NCBI GenBank assembly: GCA_963732585.1
Contig: CAVSZY010000003.1
Span: 1,178,001-1,242,000 of the forward strand
Length of the DNA stretch: 64,000 bases
DNA from: WLMZ01 sp963732585
GTDB lineage: Bacteria > Actinomycetota > Acidimicrobiia > Acidimicrobiales > Ilumatobacteraceae
Reading direction: 5' to 3'
The position numbers and the translations under genes were made by a program. Positions 8,591-18,767 of this stretch are shown one piece after another. How positions within the stretch are numbered: position 1 is the first letter of the stretch; every line of letters starts with the position of its first letter. The notes below the pieces were generated by a model that was not told where the DNA came from, made no database searches, and was given only the letters and a program-made list of their open reading frames with translations.

Positions 8591-9670
8591 GTGCGCAGCG
8601 CTCGTGACTTCTTCAAACCCTTGGCCGTCGGTGCCCCGGAACCGGTTCGCGAGATCCCGTTTCGCCCGAGCCGGGTGATCCACTTCTTTCCGCCGCAATT
8701 ACCAAAGGTGGTCGCCAAACTGCCAGAGATCGCACCGACCGTCGATGTGCTCTGCGCCAACTTGGAAGATGCCATCCCGATGGCCGACAAAGAGGCGGCA
8801 CGGGCCGGTTTGGTCACCGTCGGCAAGACGCTCGACATGGGCGAAACGCAGCTGTGGACACGGGTCAACAGCCTCGACTCGCCGTGGGGTCTCGACGATC
8901 TGATCACCCTGGTCACCGAGATCGGCGACAAGCTCGACGTGATCATGATCCCCAAGGTCGAAGGGCCCGAGGACATTCACTACGTCGACCGGTTGTTGGC
9001 CCAACTGGAGGCCAAGGCTGGGTTGCGACGCCCGATTTTGGTGCATGCCCTGTTGGAGACCGCCCGTGGCGTGGCCAATGTCGAGGCCATTTGCGCCGCC
9101 TCGCCGCGTATGCAGGGGCTGTCGCTGGGACCCGCCGACCTCGCCGCCAATCGGCGGATGAAGACCACCCGTGTCGGTGGCGGGCACCCCGACTATCTGG
9201 TGCGCGCCGATCCCGATCCCAACGATCCGAGTGCGCCACGCACCACCTATCAGCAGGATCTGTGGCACTACACCTTGGCCCGCATGGTCGATGCCTGCGC
9301 GATGCACGGAGTGCTCCCCTACTACGGCCCGTTTGGCGACATCAAAGATGTGGTCGCCTGCGAGGACCAGTTCCGCAACGCCTACCTGCTCGGTTGCGTC
9401 GGCGCCTGGAGCCTGCATCCCGACCAAATCGCCATCGCCAAGCGGGTCTTCAGTCCCCGTCCACAAGATGTCGCCCAGGCACAACGGGTGATCGATGCAA
9501 TGGGCGACGGCACGGGGGCGATCATGCTCGACGGCAAGATGGAAGACGATGCCTCGGTGAAACAGTGCAAGGTCGTGGTCGAGTTGGCTCGCCAGTTGGC
9601 TGCCCGCGACCCCGAACTTGCCAGCGCCTACGGTTTCGGTGCCCACGAAGTTTCAGGGAGCGGCCAATGA
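8591..9670 (+). CDS. Malyl-CoA / beta-methylmalyl-CoA lyase-type CoA ester lyase
   Basis: A 359-residue HpcH/HpaI aldolase / citrate-lyase-beta TIM barrel. Visible elements are 'DVLCANLEDAIPMADKE' (metal and CoA site acidic pair), 'VIMIPKVEGPEDI', 'ALLETARGVANVEAI' with the conserved Glu, 'GLSLGPADLAANRRMKTT' and 'GCVGAWSLHPDQIAIAKRVF'. The 'LGPADLAA' plus 'GG..DY' arrangement and the length resemble Mcl1 of the ethylmalonyl-CoA pathway, which cleaves beta-methylmalyl-CoA to propionyl-CoA and glyoxylate. It starts with GTG at 8591. Its stop overlaps the ATG of the next lyase gene (ATGA), so the two are translationally coupled. The exact substrate is inferred from context. Confidence 0.78.
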   Translation: MRSARDFFKPLAVGAPEPVREIPFRPSRVIHFFPPQLPKVVAKLPEIAPTVDVLCANLEDAIPMADKEAARAGLVTVGKTLDMGETQLWTRVNSLDSPWGLDDLITLVTEIGDKLDVIMIPKVEGPEDIHYVDRLLAQLEAKAGLRRPILVHALLETARGVANVEAICAASPRMQGLSLGPADLAANRRMKTTRVGGGHPDYLVRADPDPNDPSAPRTTYQQDLWHYTLARMVDACAMHGVLPYYGPFGDIKDVVACEDQFRNAYLLGCVGAWSLHPDQIAIAKRVFSPRPQDVAQAQRVIDAMGDGTGAIMLDGKMEDDASVKQCKVVVELARQLAARDPELASAYGFGAHEVSGSGQ

Positions 9671-10548
9671 GCGATTCGCTGCGGCCCCGCCGGTCGGTGC
9701 TGTATATGCCGGCGGCCAATGAACGAGCCTTGGAAAAGGCCAAGACGATCCCCGCCGATGCGATCATCTTCGATCTCGAGGATGCCGTTGCGCCAGATGC
9801 CAAGGAGCAGGCGCGGGCCAATGCGGTCGCTGCGGCGTCGAGCGGCGAATACGGCCGCCGCGAGTTGACGATCCGCTGCAATGGGTTGGATACGCCGTGG
9901 GGGCGCGACGACGTGCGCGCTGTCGCCGCGTCCGGCGCTTCGGCGGTGGTGATTCCCAAGGTTTCGTCCCCGGCGTATCTCGATGAGATCAGCGCGCTGC
10001 TCGATGCCGCTGGGGCACCGGCGGAGATGGGTATCTGGCCAATGGTCGAAACGCCGACGGCGATCTTTGATTGCCGCCAGATCGCTGCTCACCAGCGGGC
10101 TCGTGTGCTGGTGATCGGCACCAACGATCTAGCGCGCGAGCTGCGAGCTGGCCTGGTGGCGAGCCGTCACCCGTTGATCCCCCACCTGGCAGTCGCCCTG
10201 GCCGCGGCACGCGAGGCGGGCAAGGTGATCGTCGATGGCGTGTTCAATGATGTGCGCGACCCCGACGGTTTGCGCGTCGAGTGCCTGCAGGGCTTCGAGA
10301 TGGGCTTCGACGGCAAGACGCTGGTCCACCCCGGGCAGGTGGAGATCTGCAACGAGGTGTGGGCACCGAGCAAGGACCAGGTCGCCCATGCCCATCGGGT
10401 GATTGCGGCCTTTGACGAGGCGCTAGCCGAGGGGCGTGGCGTCGTCACCGTGGACGGTCGGATGATCGAAAACCTGCATGTCGACAACGCCCGCCGGGTG
10501 TTGGCCACCGCCGAGGCGATCGCCAATCTCGACGTTGTAGGCGGCTAG
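9667..10548 (+). CDS. CitE-like CoA ester lyase / malyl-CoA thioesterase (Mcl2-like)
   Basis: A 293-residue member of the citrate-lyase-beta superfamily, paralogous to the preceding gene but shorter. Signatures are 'RRSVLYMPAANERALEKA', 'AIIFDLEDAVAPDAKEQAR', 'VVIPKVSSPAYLDEI', 'MVETPTAIFDC', 'VIGTNDLAREL' and 'GFDGKTLVHPGQVEICN'. The 'GTNDLAREL' type is seen in stand-alone CitE-like proteins and in Mcl2, the (3S)-malyl-CoA thioesterase that completes glyoxylate and acetyl-CoA condensation in the ethylmalonyl-CoA pathway. Coupling to the Mcl1-like gene by ATGA favours the pathway role. Lyase and thioesterase activity cannot be told apart from sequence alone. Confidence 0.75.
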   Translation: MSDSLRPRRSVLYMPAANERALEKAKTIPADAIIFDLEDAVAPDAKEQARANAVAAASSGEYGRRELTIRCNGLDTPWGRDDVRAVAASGASAVVIPKVSSPAYLDEISALLDAAGAPAEMGIWPMVETPTAIFDCRQIAAHQRARVLVIGTNDLARELRAGLVASRHPLIPHLAVALAAAREAGKVIVDGVFNDVRDPDGLRVECLQGFEMGFDGKTLVHPGQVEICNEVWAPSKDQVAHAHRVIAAFDEALAEGRGVVTVDGRMIENLHVDNARRVLATAEAIANLDVVGG

Positions 10549-10598
10549 AACCACATAGGGCTACTGACGTCGACGCGTTCAGCGAATACCATGGGACC

Positions 10599-11951
10599 AT
10601 GACTGCCGTCGACACCCCCGTTTCCCAGGCCTACCTCAACGATCGCCAGCATGTGTTCCACAGCTGGTCGGCACAGGGCTCGCTTGCCCCGCTCGTTGTC
10701 ACCGGCGGCGAGGGTGCTTATTTCTGGGACGAGAACGGCAACCGTTATCTCGATTTCTCCAGCCAGTTAGTCAACGTCAACATCGGCCACCAGCACCCCA
10801 AGCTGGTAGCGGCGATTCAGGAACAGGCCGCTCAGCTGTGCACCATCGCCCCGTTCCACGCCAACCCGATGCGCAGCGAGGCCGCCCGGTTGATCACCGA
10901 ATTGGCCCCTGGCGATCTCAACATGGTCTTCTTCACCAACGGCGGTGCCGAAGCGACCGACAACGCAATCCGCATGTCGCGCCTGCACACTGGCCGCCAG
11001 AAGGTGATGTCGACCTATCGCAGCTACCACGGCGCAACCGGCGGAGCGATCGCCGTCACCGGTGACCCGCGCCGTTGGAGCGGCGAGACGGGTGTGTCCG
11101 GCGTCGTCCACTTTTGGGGCCCGTTTCCCTACCGCAGCCCGTTCCACAGCACCAGCCCAGCCGAGGAAACCGAGCGCGCTTTGCAGCATCTGCGCGAGAC
11201 GATCATGGTCGAAGGCCCCGGGACGATTGCCTGCATCATCCTCGAGACGGTGGTCGGCACCAACGGCATCCTCGTGCCGCCGCCCGGCTATCTGCAGGGC
11301 GTGCGCGACATCTGCGACGAGCACGGCATCATCTACATCGCCGATGAGGTGATGGCCGGGTTCGGTCGGTGCGGCGAATGGTTTGCGGTCAACAACTGGG
11401 ACGTCACCCCCGACCTGATCACCTTCGCCAAGGGCTCCAACAGCGGCTACGTGCCACTCGGTGGGGTGATCATTAGCCAGCGCATCGCCGACACCTTCCG
11501 TGATCGCCCCTACCCCGGCGGGCTGACCTACAGCGGGCATGTGTTGGCCTGCGCTTCGGCGGTGGCCAGCATCAACATCTTCAAAGAAGAGGGCATCATC
11601 GAGCATTCACGCATGCTCGGCAGCGAGGTGATCGGCCCGGAATTGGCCAAGTTGGCCGACAAGCACCCGAGTATCGGCGAGGTCCGCGGCATCGGTTGCT
11701 TCTGGGGTATCGAACTGGTCACCGACCGCGAGACCCGCGCCCCGCTGGTGCCATTCAACGCCGCCGGCCCAGCCGCCAAGCCGATGGCCGACATCGCCGC
11801 GGCCTGCAAGCAGCGCGGCTTGTGGCCGATGACGCATTTCAATCGCTTGTACGTCGTGCCGCCGATCAACACTGCTCCGTCAGTGATCCGTGAGGGCATC
11901 GCGATCATCGACGACGTGCTGGCGATCGCCGACAGCCACTACACCGGCTGA
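10599..11951 (+). CDS. Class III (omega-type) aminotransferase
   Basis: A 450-residue PLP fold-type I aminotransferase. It has 'YLDFSSQLVNVNIGHQHPK' at the N-terminus, 'FFTNGGAEATDNAIRMSR' (PLP phosphate cup), 'YRSYHGATGGAIAVTGD', 'YIADEVMAGFGRCGEWFA' with the cofactor-binding Asp, and 'ITFAKGSNSGYVPLGGVI' with the Schiff-base Lys. This is the subgroup that includes taurine-pyruvate, beta-alanine-pyruvate and other omega-amino-acid aminotransferases; the amino donor is not predictable. It begins about 50 bases after the CoA-lyase gene and ends 17 bases before ThuA, so it could serve either block. In the sugar block it could act on an amino sugar or inosamine, which is speculation. Confidence 0.85.
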   Translation: MTAVDTPVSQAYLNDRQHVFHSWSAQGSLAPLVVTGGEGAYFWDENGNRYLDFSSQLVNVNIGHQHPKLVAAIQEQAAQLCTIAPFHANPMRSEAARLITELAPGDLNMVFFTNGGAEATDNAIRMSRLHTGRQKVMSTYRSYHGATGGAIAVTGDPRRWSGETGVSGVVHFWGPFPYRSPFHSTSPAEETERALQHLRETIMVEGPGTIACIILETVVGTNGILVPPPGYLQGVRDICDEHGIIYIADEVMAGFGRCGEWFAVNNWDVTPDLITFAKGSNSGYVPLGGVIISQRIADTFRDRPYPGGLTYSGHVLACASAVASINIFKEEGIIEHSRMLGSEVIGPELAKLADKHPSIGEVRGIGCFWGIELVTDRETRAPLVPFNAAGPAAKPMADIAAACKQRGLWPMTHFNRLYVVPPINTAPSVIREGIAIIDDVLAIADSHYTG

Positions 11952-11968
11952 ACTCGGCTCCGCTCACC

Positions 11969-12754
11969 ATGCGAACGATCAACGTCACCATCTGGAACGA
12001 ATACCTCCACGAGGTCAAAGAACCGGCGATCGCCGCCGTGTACCCGACGGGCATTCACGGGGCGCTCGCCGAGGGACTCGGGGCCAACGACGACTTCAAC
12101 ATTCGTACCGCAACCCTGGCGGAGCCGGAGCACGGCCTCAGCGACGAGGTGCTCGAATCGACCGACGTGATGCTGTGGTGGGGCCATATGGGCCATCACC
12201 TCGTCGACAACGCCATCGTCGACAAAGTCCATCAGCAGGTGCTCTCCGGGATGGGTTTGATCGTGCTGCACTCGGGTCACTACTCGAAAATCTTCCGTCG
12301 GCTGATGGGCACCAACTGCTCGCTGTTGTGGCGTGAGGCCAACGAAAAGGAACGGCTGTGGGTTGTCGAGCCTTCGCATCCGGTGATGGCCGGGGTTCCC
12401 CCGTATTTCGAGCTTCCGGCCGAGGAGATGTATGGCGAACGCTTCGACGTACCAGCCCCCGACGACTTGCTGATGCTCTCCTGGTTCCAGGGCGGCGAGG
12501 TGTTCCGCTCCTGCGCCACGTGGCGGCGAGGCCACGGGCAGGTGGTCTACTTCCGGCCCGGCCATGAGGAGTACCCGACGTATCGCAACGAGCACGTCCT
12601 GCAGGTGCTCACCAACGCCTGCCGCTGGGGTGCCCGGCGGATTACTCAAGCCACCGACCACGCAGCCAACAGCCCGGCTTTGGAATGGGTACCGGGGACA
12701 TCCGAGCGCGCCGCCCAGGCTGCGTCCGCTGGCGCAGACAGCGTTGGGCAGTAA
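11969..12754 (+). CDS. ThuA-domain protein
   Basis: A 261-residue protein matching the ThuA domain, a glutamine-amidotransferase-like flavodoxin fold first linked to trehalose utilisation. Recognisable parts are 'VTIWNEYLHEVK', 'DVMLWWGHMGHH', 'GMGLIVLHSGHYSKIFRRLM' and 'WRRGHGQVVYFRPGHEEYP'. ThuA proteins typically lie next to Gfo/Idh/MocA dehydrogenases and handle keto-sugars or disaccharides. The next gene is such a dehydrogenase, and its ATG overlaps this stop (TAATG), so co-translation is likely. The last 35 residues are a low-complexity tail. Confidence 0.87.
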   Translation: MRTINVTIWNEYLHEVKEPAIAAVYPTGIHGALAEGLGANDDFNIRTATLAEPEHGLSDEVLESTDVMLWWGHMGHHLVDNAIVDKVHQQVLSGMGLIVLHSGHYSKIFRRLMGTNCSLLWREANEKERLWVVEPSHPVMAGVPPYFELPAEEMYGERFDVPAPDDLLMLSWFQGGEVFRSCATWRRGHGQVVYFRPGHEEYPTYRNEHVLQVLTNACRWGARRITQATDHAANSPALEWVPGTSERAAQAASAGADSVGQ

Positions 12755-13767
12755 TGGCGCCTCCCCGCATCGGGATCATCGGAACCGGAGTGATTGCCGA
12801 GACCCACCGAATCGGCTACAAAGCTGCTGGCGCGCCGGTCGTCGCCTTGTGCGATGTCGATGCGGTGACGTTGGCAGCCCGCCAACAGAGCTGGAACGTG
12901 GCCGGTGGCTACACCGATTTCCGCGAGCTACTCGCCGATCCGCAGATCGACGCCGTATCGATCTGCACTCCCAACTCCACCCATTACCAACTCACCTTGG
13001 CCGCTGCGGAGGCCGGCAAGCACGTGCTCTGTGAGAAACCTGTTTCCATGAAACTCGACGAGGCGCAGGAGATGATCGACGCCTGTGCCGCGGCGGGGGT
13101 CGTGTTCCAAGTCGGGCATCACATGCGATCCTGGGCGGCGGCCTCGCTGGCCAAAGCGATGATCGAGCGTGGCGACATCGGGGCGGTCACCTACGCACGG
13201 TTCCGTCAAGCCCATGACTGGGGCGGTGCAGCCAAAGCGCGCGGCGTGTTCGGCTCGTTGGCAATGTCCGGTGGCGGCACCTTGCTCGACAACGGCTGCC
13301 ACCTCTTCGATCTCGCTCGATCGCTGTGCGGCGACGTCAGCGACGTGTTCTCGCGCTGCGCCACCCGCAAATTCGACGTCGAGGTCGAAGACACCGCCAT
13401 CTCCTCGCTGGGGTATGTCTCCGGCGCCATCGGTCAGGTCGAAGTGGCCTGGACGGCAACGGGTTGGCAGGAAGCGTTCTGGGTCTTCGGCACGGAAGGC
13501 TCGATCGAGGTCGACAATCGCGGTGCTGGCGCCAACGTCTTGACCCACCGCTACCGCTCATCTGGCGCTGGGGTGTGGGCCGAGACCGACGTCGCCCGCC
13601 ACGAATTGGTCGGTCCCGTGGCCCACACGCGACACATCGCCAACTTTCTGGCGGCGATCGCCGGCGAGCGCGACGTTGTCTGCAGTGGAGCCGACGGACT
13701 CGCTGCGGTTCGCCTCGTGCTGGCCAGCTACGAAAGCGCTGCGGCCGGCGTTCCCATCCGCCTTTAG
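12754..13767 (+). CDS. Gfo/Idh/MocA-family NAD(P)-dependent sugar/cyclitol oxidoreductase (first)
   Basis: A 337-residue oxidoreductase with an N-terminal Rossmann motif 'IGIIGTGVIAETH', the family motif 'VLCEKPVSMKLDEA' (E-K-P with catalytic Lys) and 'GGGTLLDNGCHLFDLARSL' with the catalytic Asp/His. Proteins of this family oxidise sugars, inositols or their 3-keto derivatives. The start is taken at ATG 12754, which overlaps the ThuA stop; the frame is open further upstream but only within ThuA. Its 3' end overlaps that of the convergent second Gfo/Idh/MocA gene by 4 bases. Confidence 0.9.
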   Translation: MAPPRIGIIGTGVIAETHRIGYKAAGAPVVALCDVDAVTLAARQQSWNVAGGYTDFRELLADPQIDAVSICTPNSTHYQLTLAAAEAGKHVLCEKPVSMKLDEAQEMIDACAAAGVVFQVGHHMRSWAAASLAKAMIERGDIGAVTYARFRQAHDWGGAAKARGVFGSLAMSGGGTLLDNGCHLFDLARSLCGDVSDVFSRCATRKFDVEVEDTAISSLGYVSGAIGQVEVAWTATGWQEAFWVFGTEGSIEVDNRGAGANVLTHRYRSSGAGVWAETDVARHELVGPVAHTRHIANFLAAIAGERDVVCSGADGLAAVRLVLASYESAAAGVPIRL

Positions 13768-15014
13768 GCGCCGCCCAACAACTGTTGGCGCCCTTCGCCA
13801 CGTTGAATCGCGGGAATGTACGTCTCGAGCAGCGTTTGGGTGTCCGGATCGCGCAGGTCGACCACCCGGCCCTCTTCTGCCGAGAGATAAGCAGCCATCG
13901 TCAGGCGAACGATCTCGACGCCGTAGTCGAAGTCGAGTAACGCCGAACGACCCGCTCGGAATGCCTGCGCGGCATCGATGTTTTCGTCGGTGTACCCGTA
14001 CAAATCGGCTTCGTTGGGCTGTATCGCCAACAGGCCACGCGATGCCGTCGCCTTCTCCAGGGCCAACTCGGAGTCGGCGACGCCATCTGCAGCGACGTCG
14101 CCGATGAACACCTCCAGCGGCGACCTCAGGCTGTTTGCCTCCAACGCGTACCCCGGTCCGATGCCGTCGACCAGCAGCCGCAAACCCTGCTTGTCGTACA
14201 TCCACGACACCGTGAACTGTGCCTTGGAGCGGAACCCCGTTTCGGCATCACGGTACGTCACCGTGCCAGTGGCGAAGTCTTCGGCGGGTGTGCTGGCGTA
14301 ATCGACCCCGTGGTTGGTGAGCAACTCCGCCCGCCAGCGCGGCTGGCCCCACTTCAGCAGGGCCACGTCGGCTGAGACCGTCTCGGGAATCAGATGGGTC
14401 GGTGGCTTTCCGTTCGGCGTCAAAAGATACCAGCCGACGGCGATGCAATGGCAGCCCATGTCGGAGAGCACACCGCCACCTTGCTGAGTTGGGTCCCAGA
14501 ACCAGCCGTTGTGCGGCCCGGCGTGCTCTTCACCCGAGCGCGCCAGCGTCAGCGGGCCCATCGCGGCCTCGACACCAGCCAACTGGGCCTTGGCCTGCTG
14601 GAGCATCTTCATGTGGATCTGGTTCTCGAAGTAGGCGGTGGGCACTCCAATTTCGGCAGCGATCTGGGCCACGCGGCGCGCCTCGGCAAGATTGCGCCCC
14701 AACGGCTTTTCACAGATGATTCCGCGCAACTGCGCTCCGTCGGCGACAGCCGCGGCGATCTGTTCCATCGTCTGGATGCGACTGAAGTTTGGGTTGTAGA
14801 GCGCGATGACGTCGACATCGTGGGCCATTTGACGAACGTTGTCGTAGACCTTCGCCTCGCCCAACTGTCGCTCGCGGGCCGAGGCGGCTAGGGCGTGGGG
14901 CGGTGTCCGCGATGTCAGCCCGGCAACGTCGACGCCGCGGACCTGCTCCATTGCCCGAAGGTGAAATTGGGTGATGAAGCCGCCGCCCACCATTCCGTAT
15001 CGCAAGGTGTCCAT
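13764..15014 (-). CDS. Gfo/Idh/MocA-family oxidoreductase (second)
   Basis: A 416-residue dehydrogenase, longer than the usual 330-390. It has 'GMVGGGFITQFHLRAM' (Rossmann), 'IICEKPLGRNLAEARR' and 'QGGGVLSDMGCHCIAVGW'. The C-terminal half contains 'GVDYASTPAEDFATGTVTY', 'FTVSWMYDKQGLRL' and 'TYIPAIQRGEGRQQLL', as in larger putative inositol or glycoside 3-dehydrogenases. It is the last gene of a minus-strand operon after the third dehydrogenase (3-base gap) and the isomerase/epimerase. The substrate is unknown. Confidence 0.88.
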   Translation of the reverse strand: MDTLRYGMVGGGFITQFHLRAMEQVRGVDVAGLTSRTPPHALAASARERQLGEAKVYDNVRQMAHDVDVIALYNPNFSRIQTMEQIAAAVADGAQLRGIICEKPLGRNLAEARRVAQIAAEIGVPTAYFENQIHMKMLQQAKAQLAGVEAAMGPLTLARSGEEHAGPHNGWFWDPTQQGGGVLSDMGCHCIAVGWYLLTPNGKPPTHLIPETVSADVALLKWGQPRWRAELLTNHGVDYASTPAEDFATGTVTYRDAETGFRSKAQFTVSWMYDKQGLRLLVDGIGPGYALEANSLRSPLEVFIGDVAADGVADSELALEKATASRGLLAIQPNEADLYGYTDENIDAAQAFRAGRSALLDFDYGVEIVRLTMAAYLSAEEGRVVDLRDPDTQTLLETYIPAIQRGEGRQQLLGGA

Positions 15015-15017
15015 CTG

Positions 15018-16124
15018 TTAGGTCTCCTCTACATCGTCAAACGTGTTGGCCGGACGGCGAAACTCCATTGGCGCGGCCGGTGTGCAGGTCGTCGTCAGCT
15101 CCAGGCGTCGGCCCTCGGCGGATGATCGCAGCGCTCCCGACATCAGCTCGAGGACATGCAGGGCCAGTTCCGCGGATGCCCGGTGCGGTCGCCCCGCAGC
15201 GGTCGCCGAGAGCATGTCGGCAAGCCCGATCCCACGTTGTTGGGCAACATTTGGCGTCGGCAAGGTGAGATCACGCCAGTCGTCAGCGATCAGGCTGCGG
15301 AGCTTGAGCGGGCCGCCAAAGGTGTTCGGATCCGGTACCACCAGGGTCGCCTCAGAACCATAGATCTCGATATTTCGAAGCCGGGTGGCCTTGACGTCGA
15401 AACTCGTCACCAGCGTGGCGGTCGCTCCACCGACAAAGTCGATGATGCTGGCCACATGCGTCGGAGTCGTCGCCGTGACAACCTCGCCGACGCGTCCCTT
15501 GCTGTGCATCACCCGGTCGCCGATACCGACCTTGGCCGAAGCGAAGATCGAATGCGCCGGACCGAGCAGTTGCACCAAGGCAGTCAGGTAGTAAGGACCC
15601 ATATCGAACAACGGCCCAGCGCCCGGGCCGTAAAAGATCTCGGGGTTCGGATGCCACCATTCCGGCCCGCTGCTGAGCATGAAGGCGTTGGCCGCCAGCG
15701 GTTCACCGATCAGGCCCCGGTCGATGGCTGCGCTAGCTGCCTGCAACCCAGCGCCGAGAAACGTGTCCGGCGCGCAGCCAAGCCGCAGGCCAGAGTTGTT
15801 GGCCAGCTCGACGAGCGCCCGGCCCTCGTCGAAGTCGATACCGAGTGGCTTCTCGCTGAACACCGACTTGCCGGCTTCGAGGCACTGGCGGGTGACCGCG
15901 GCGTGGGCGTGGGCGGGGGTCAGGTTGACGACCGCGTCGATCGATGAGTCTGTGAGCAGGTCGTCGAGCTCCATCGCCGCTCCCCCGTAGCGTTGGGCGA
16001 AACTGGCCGCCCGCCCGGGGACGCCGTCGGCGAAGGCGGCAATCTCGATCCAGTCGAACTCGCTGAGGGTGGCGGCGTAGACGGGAGCGATGTTCCCGCA
16101 GCCGACGATTCCGATTCTGTTCAT
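15018..16124 (-). CDS. Gfo/Idh/MocA-family oxidoreductase (third)
   Basis: A 368-residue oxidoreductase with 'IGIVGCGNIAPVYAA', 'SVFSEKPLGIDFDEGRAL' and 'GAGPLFDMGPYYLTALVQL', where tyrosine replaces the more usual histidine after D-M-G. That variant is common in the putative oxidoreductases clustered with sugar isomerases. ATG at 16124 overlaps the stop of the upstream isomerase/epimerase gene (ATGA), and its stop is 3 bases before the next dehydrogenase gene. The three minus-strand genes therefore form a tight operon. The reaction is inferred to be oxidation or reduction of a sugar, cyclitol or keto-sugar with NAD(P). Confidence 0.88.
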   Translation of the reverse strand: MNRIGIVGCGNIAPVYAATLSEFDWIEIAAFADGVPGRAASFAQRYGGAAMELDDLLTDSSIDAVVNLTPAHAHAAVTRQCLEAGKSVFSEKPLGIDFDEGRALVELANNSGLRLGCAPDTFLGAGLQAASAAIDRGLIGEPLAANAFMLSSGPEWWHPNPEIFYGPGAGPLFDMGPYYLTALVQLLGPAHSIFASAKVGIGDRVMHSKGRVGEVVTATTPTHVASIIDFVGGATATLVTSFDVKATRLRNIEIYGSEATLVVPDPNTFGGPLKLRSLIADDWRDLTLPTPNVAQQRGIGLADMLSATAAGRPHRASAELALHVLELMSGALRSSAEGRRLELTTTCTPAAPMEFRRPANTFDDVEET

Positions 16125-16894
16125 CGACGTCCGGCGGAAAGGCCAGCGCCGGTGAGGTAGCCGTAACTTGCCGCTACTGCGTCGAACATGTCGGTTGCGC
16201 AGCGGTCGAGTTCGACGATGTGCCAGCGGGCTGCGGTGGCGGCTGCGAGGATTGCGGGGATGTCTAGCGAGCCGGACCCGGCGGCCACCATCGGGTTCTC
16301 TGGCTGGTCGGCGGGGCCGTCTTTGACGTGGACGAACTGCACGCGTTCGCCGAGTTCAGCGATCACCTGCGTCGGGTCGGCACCGCCGAGTGTTGTCCAG
16401 TAGATGTCGAGCTCAGCGAAAATGCTGGGATCGAGCTGGTCGAACAGCGCCGACAACGCCGGGCGGCCGTCGAGGATGGTGGAGAGCTCCCACCAATGGT
16501 TGTGATAACCGAGCGAGACGCCGCGGGTAGCAGCTATTTCGAGACCGGCGTTGAGCACTTCCGCCGAACGTTGCACCGCGTCGCTCGACGCGAAATTGTC
16601 CGGCGGCAGGAAGGCTAGGACGGCGGTGTCGCAGCCGACTTCTTGGAGGGCGTCGAGCGAGGCATTGAAGGCGTCCGGCGCGAGGTCGCCGAGGTGGCCG
16701 CTGGAGACAACGAGGCCAGCATCGGCGGCGATCGCCGAGAACTGCTTCGTGGTCATGCCGTTGAACCCGGCGAGCTCAACGCCGACGAATCCAACCTCGC
16801 CAAGCCGACGCAGCACCGATTCAAAGTCGATGGCGGCTTCGTCTCGCAGCGAGTACAGCTGGACCGAAATCGGTGGTTGCAGGCTCATAGTCAT
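16121..16894 (-). CDS. Sugar phosphate isomerase/epimerase (AP-endonuclease-2-like TIM barrel)
   Basis: A 257-residue xylose-isomerase-like TIM barrel. It shows 'ISVQLYSLRDEAAIDFESVL', 'EVGFVGVELAGFNGMTTKQF', 'GVSLGYHNHWWELS' (metal-binding His and Asn region), 'ELDIYWTTLGGADP' and 'VQFVHVKDGPAD', with a terminal 'VELDRC'. The 'HNHWWE' and 'D-Y-W-T' elements match the IolE/IolH-like and keto-sugar epimerase group found beside Gfo/Idh/MocA genes. It is the first gene of the three-gene minus-strand operon. ATG at 16894 is preferred, preceded by a GAAAG-type ribosome site; ATG at 16888 is possible. The longer open frame upstream has no family similarity. Confidence 0.85.
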   Translation of the reverse strand: MTMSLQPPISVQLYSLRDEAAIDFESVLRRLGEVGFVGVELAGFNGMTTKQFSAIAADAGLVVSSGHLGDLAPDAFNASLDALQEVGCDTAVLAFLPPDNFASSDAVQRSAEVLNAGLEIAATRGVSLGYHNHWWELSTILDGRPALSALFDQLDPSIFAELDIYWTTLGGADPTQVIAELGERVQFVHVKDGPADQPENPMVAAGSGSLDIPAILAAATAARWHIVELDRCATDMFDAVAASYGYLTGAGLSAGRR

Positions 16895-17213
16895 CTTTCG
16901 ATCGTCAGCACGGCAGGGCTCCAGAATGGACCCACTGGAAATCTCGCCGAGATTATCATCGCGGCCCCGGCGGCACGGGAACCGCGCCGCCGCGTAGTTA
17001 GGCGGCGGTGGGCCGGTTGTCATCACAGTGCCGTCGGGAAGACCCGCCGTGGGTCACCTCGACGAGGTCAAACGGGCCGCACTCGACCGAGCGCTGCGCC
17101 ACGCGTTAGACACCGTCTACTGAGGCGCCCTCGAGGCCTGCCTCCTCGCCGAAAATTGGCAGATGCCCCGGCCAGACGGCCGGGGCATCTGCGCCATCGG
17201 AACGGCTGCGCTC
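16895..17213. other. Intergenic stretch without a convincing gene
   Basis: About 320 bases between the isomerase/epimerase start and the end of the methylmalonate-semialdehyde dehydrogenase gene. It should hold the promoter of the isomerase operon at its left side and contains one strong hairpin near its right side, listed separately. A 24-codon frame from GTG 17049 to TGA 17123 is too short and has no ribosome site, so it is not called. Confidence 0.6.
17159..17192 (-). terminator. Rho-independent-type terminator after mmsA
   Basis: A perfect 15-bp inverted repeat with a 4-base loop: arm GCAGATGCCCCGGCC at 17159-17173, its exact complement at 17178-17192. On the minus strand it lies about 20 bases past the mmsA stop and is followed by CAATTTTC, a short T-run. 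The stem is very GC-rich and stable. Confidence 0.8.
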
Positions 17214-18699
<1,486 letters not shown>

Positions 18700-18767
18700 G
18701 GTGGCTCTCTTTACAAACGGTGTGGGGCTGGAGGCAACACGGCACGCGGCGCTGCGTACGCACCCTC

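Noticed and set aside
17049..17123. 24-codon GTG-started frame in the long intergenic region
   Set aside because: Too short, no ribosome site, no similarity; may be chance.
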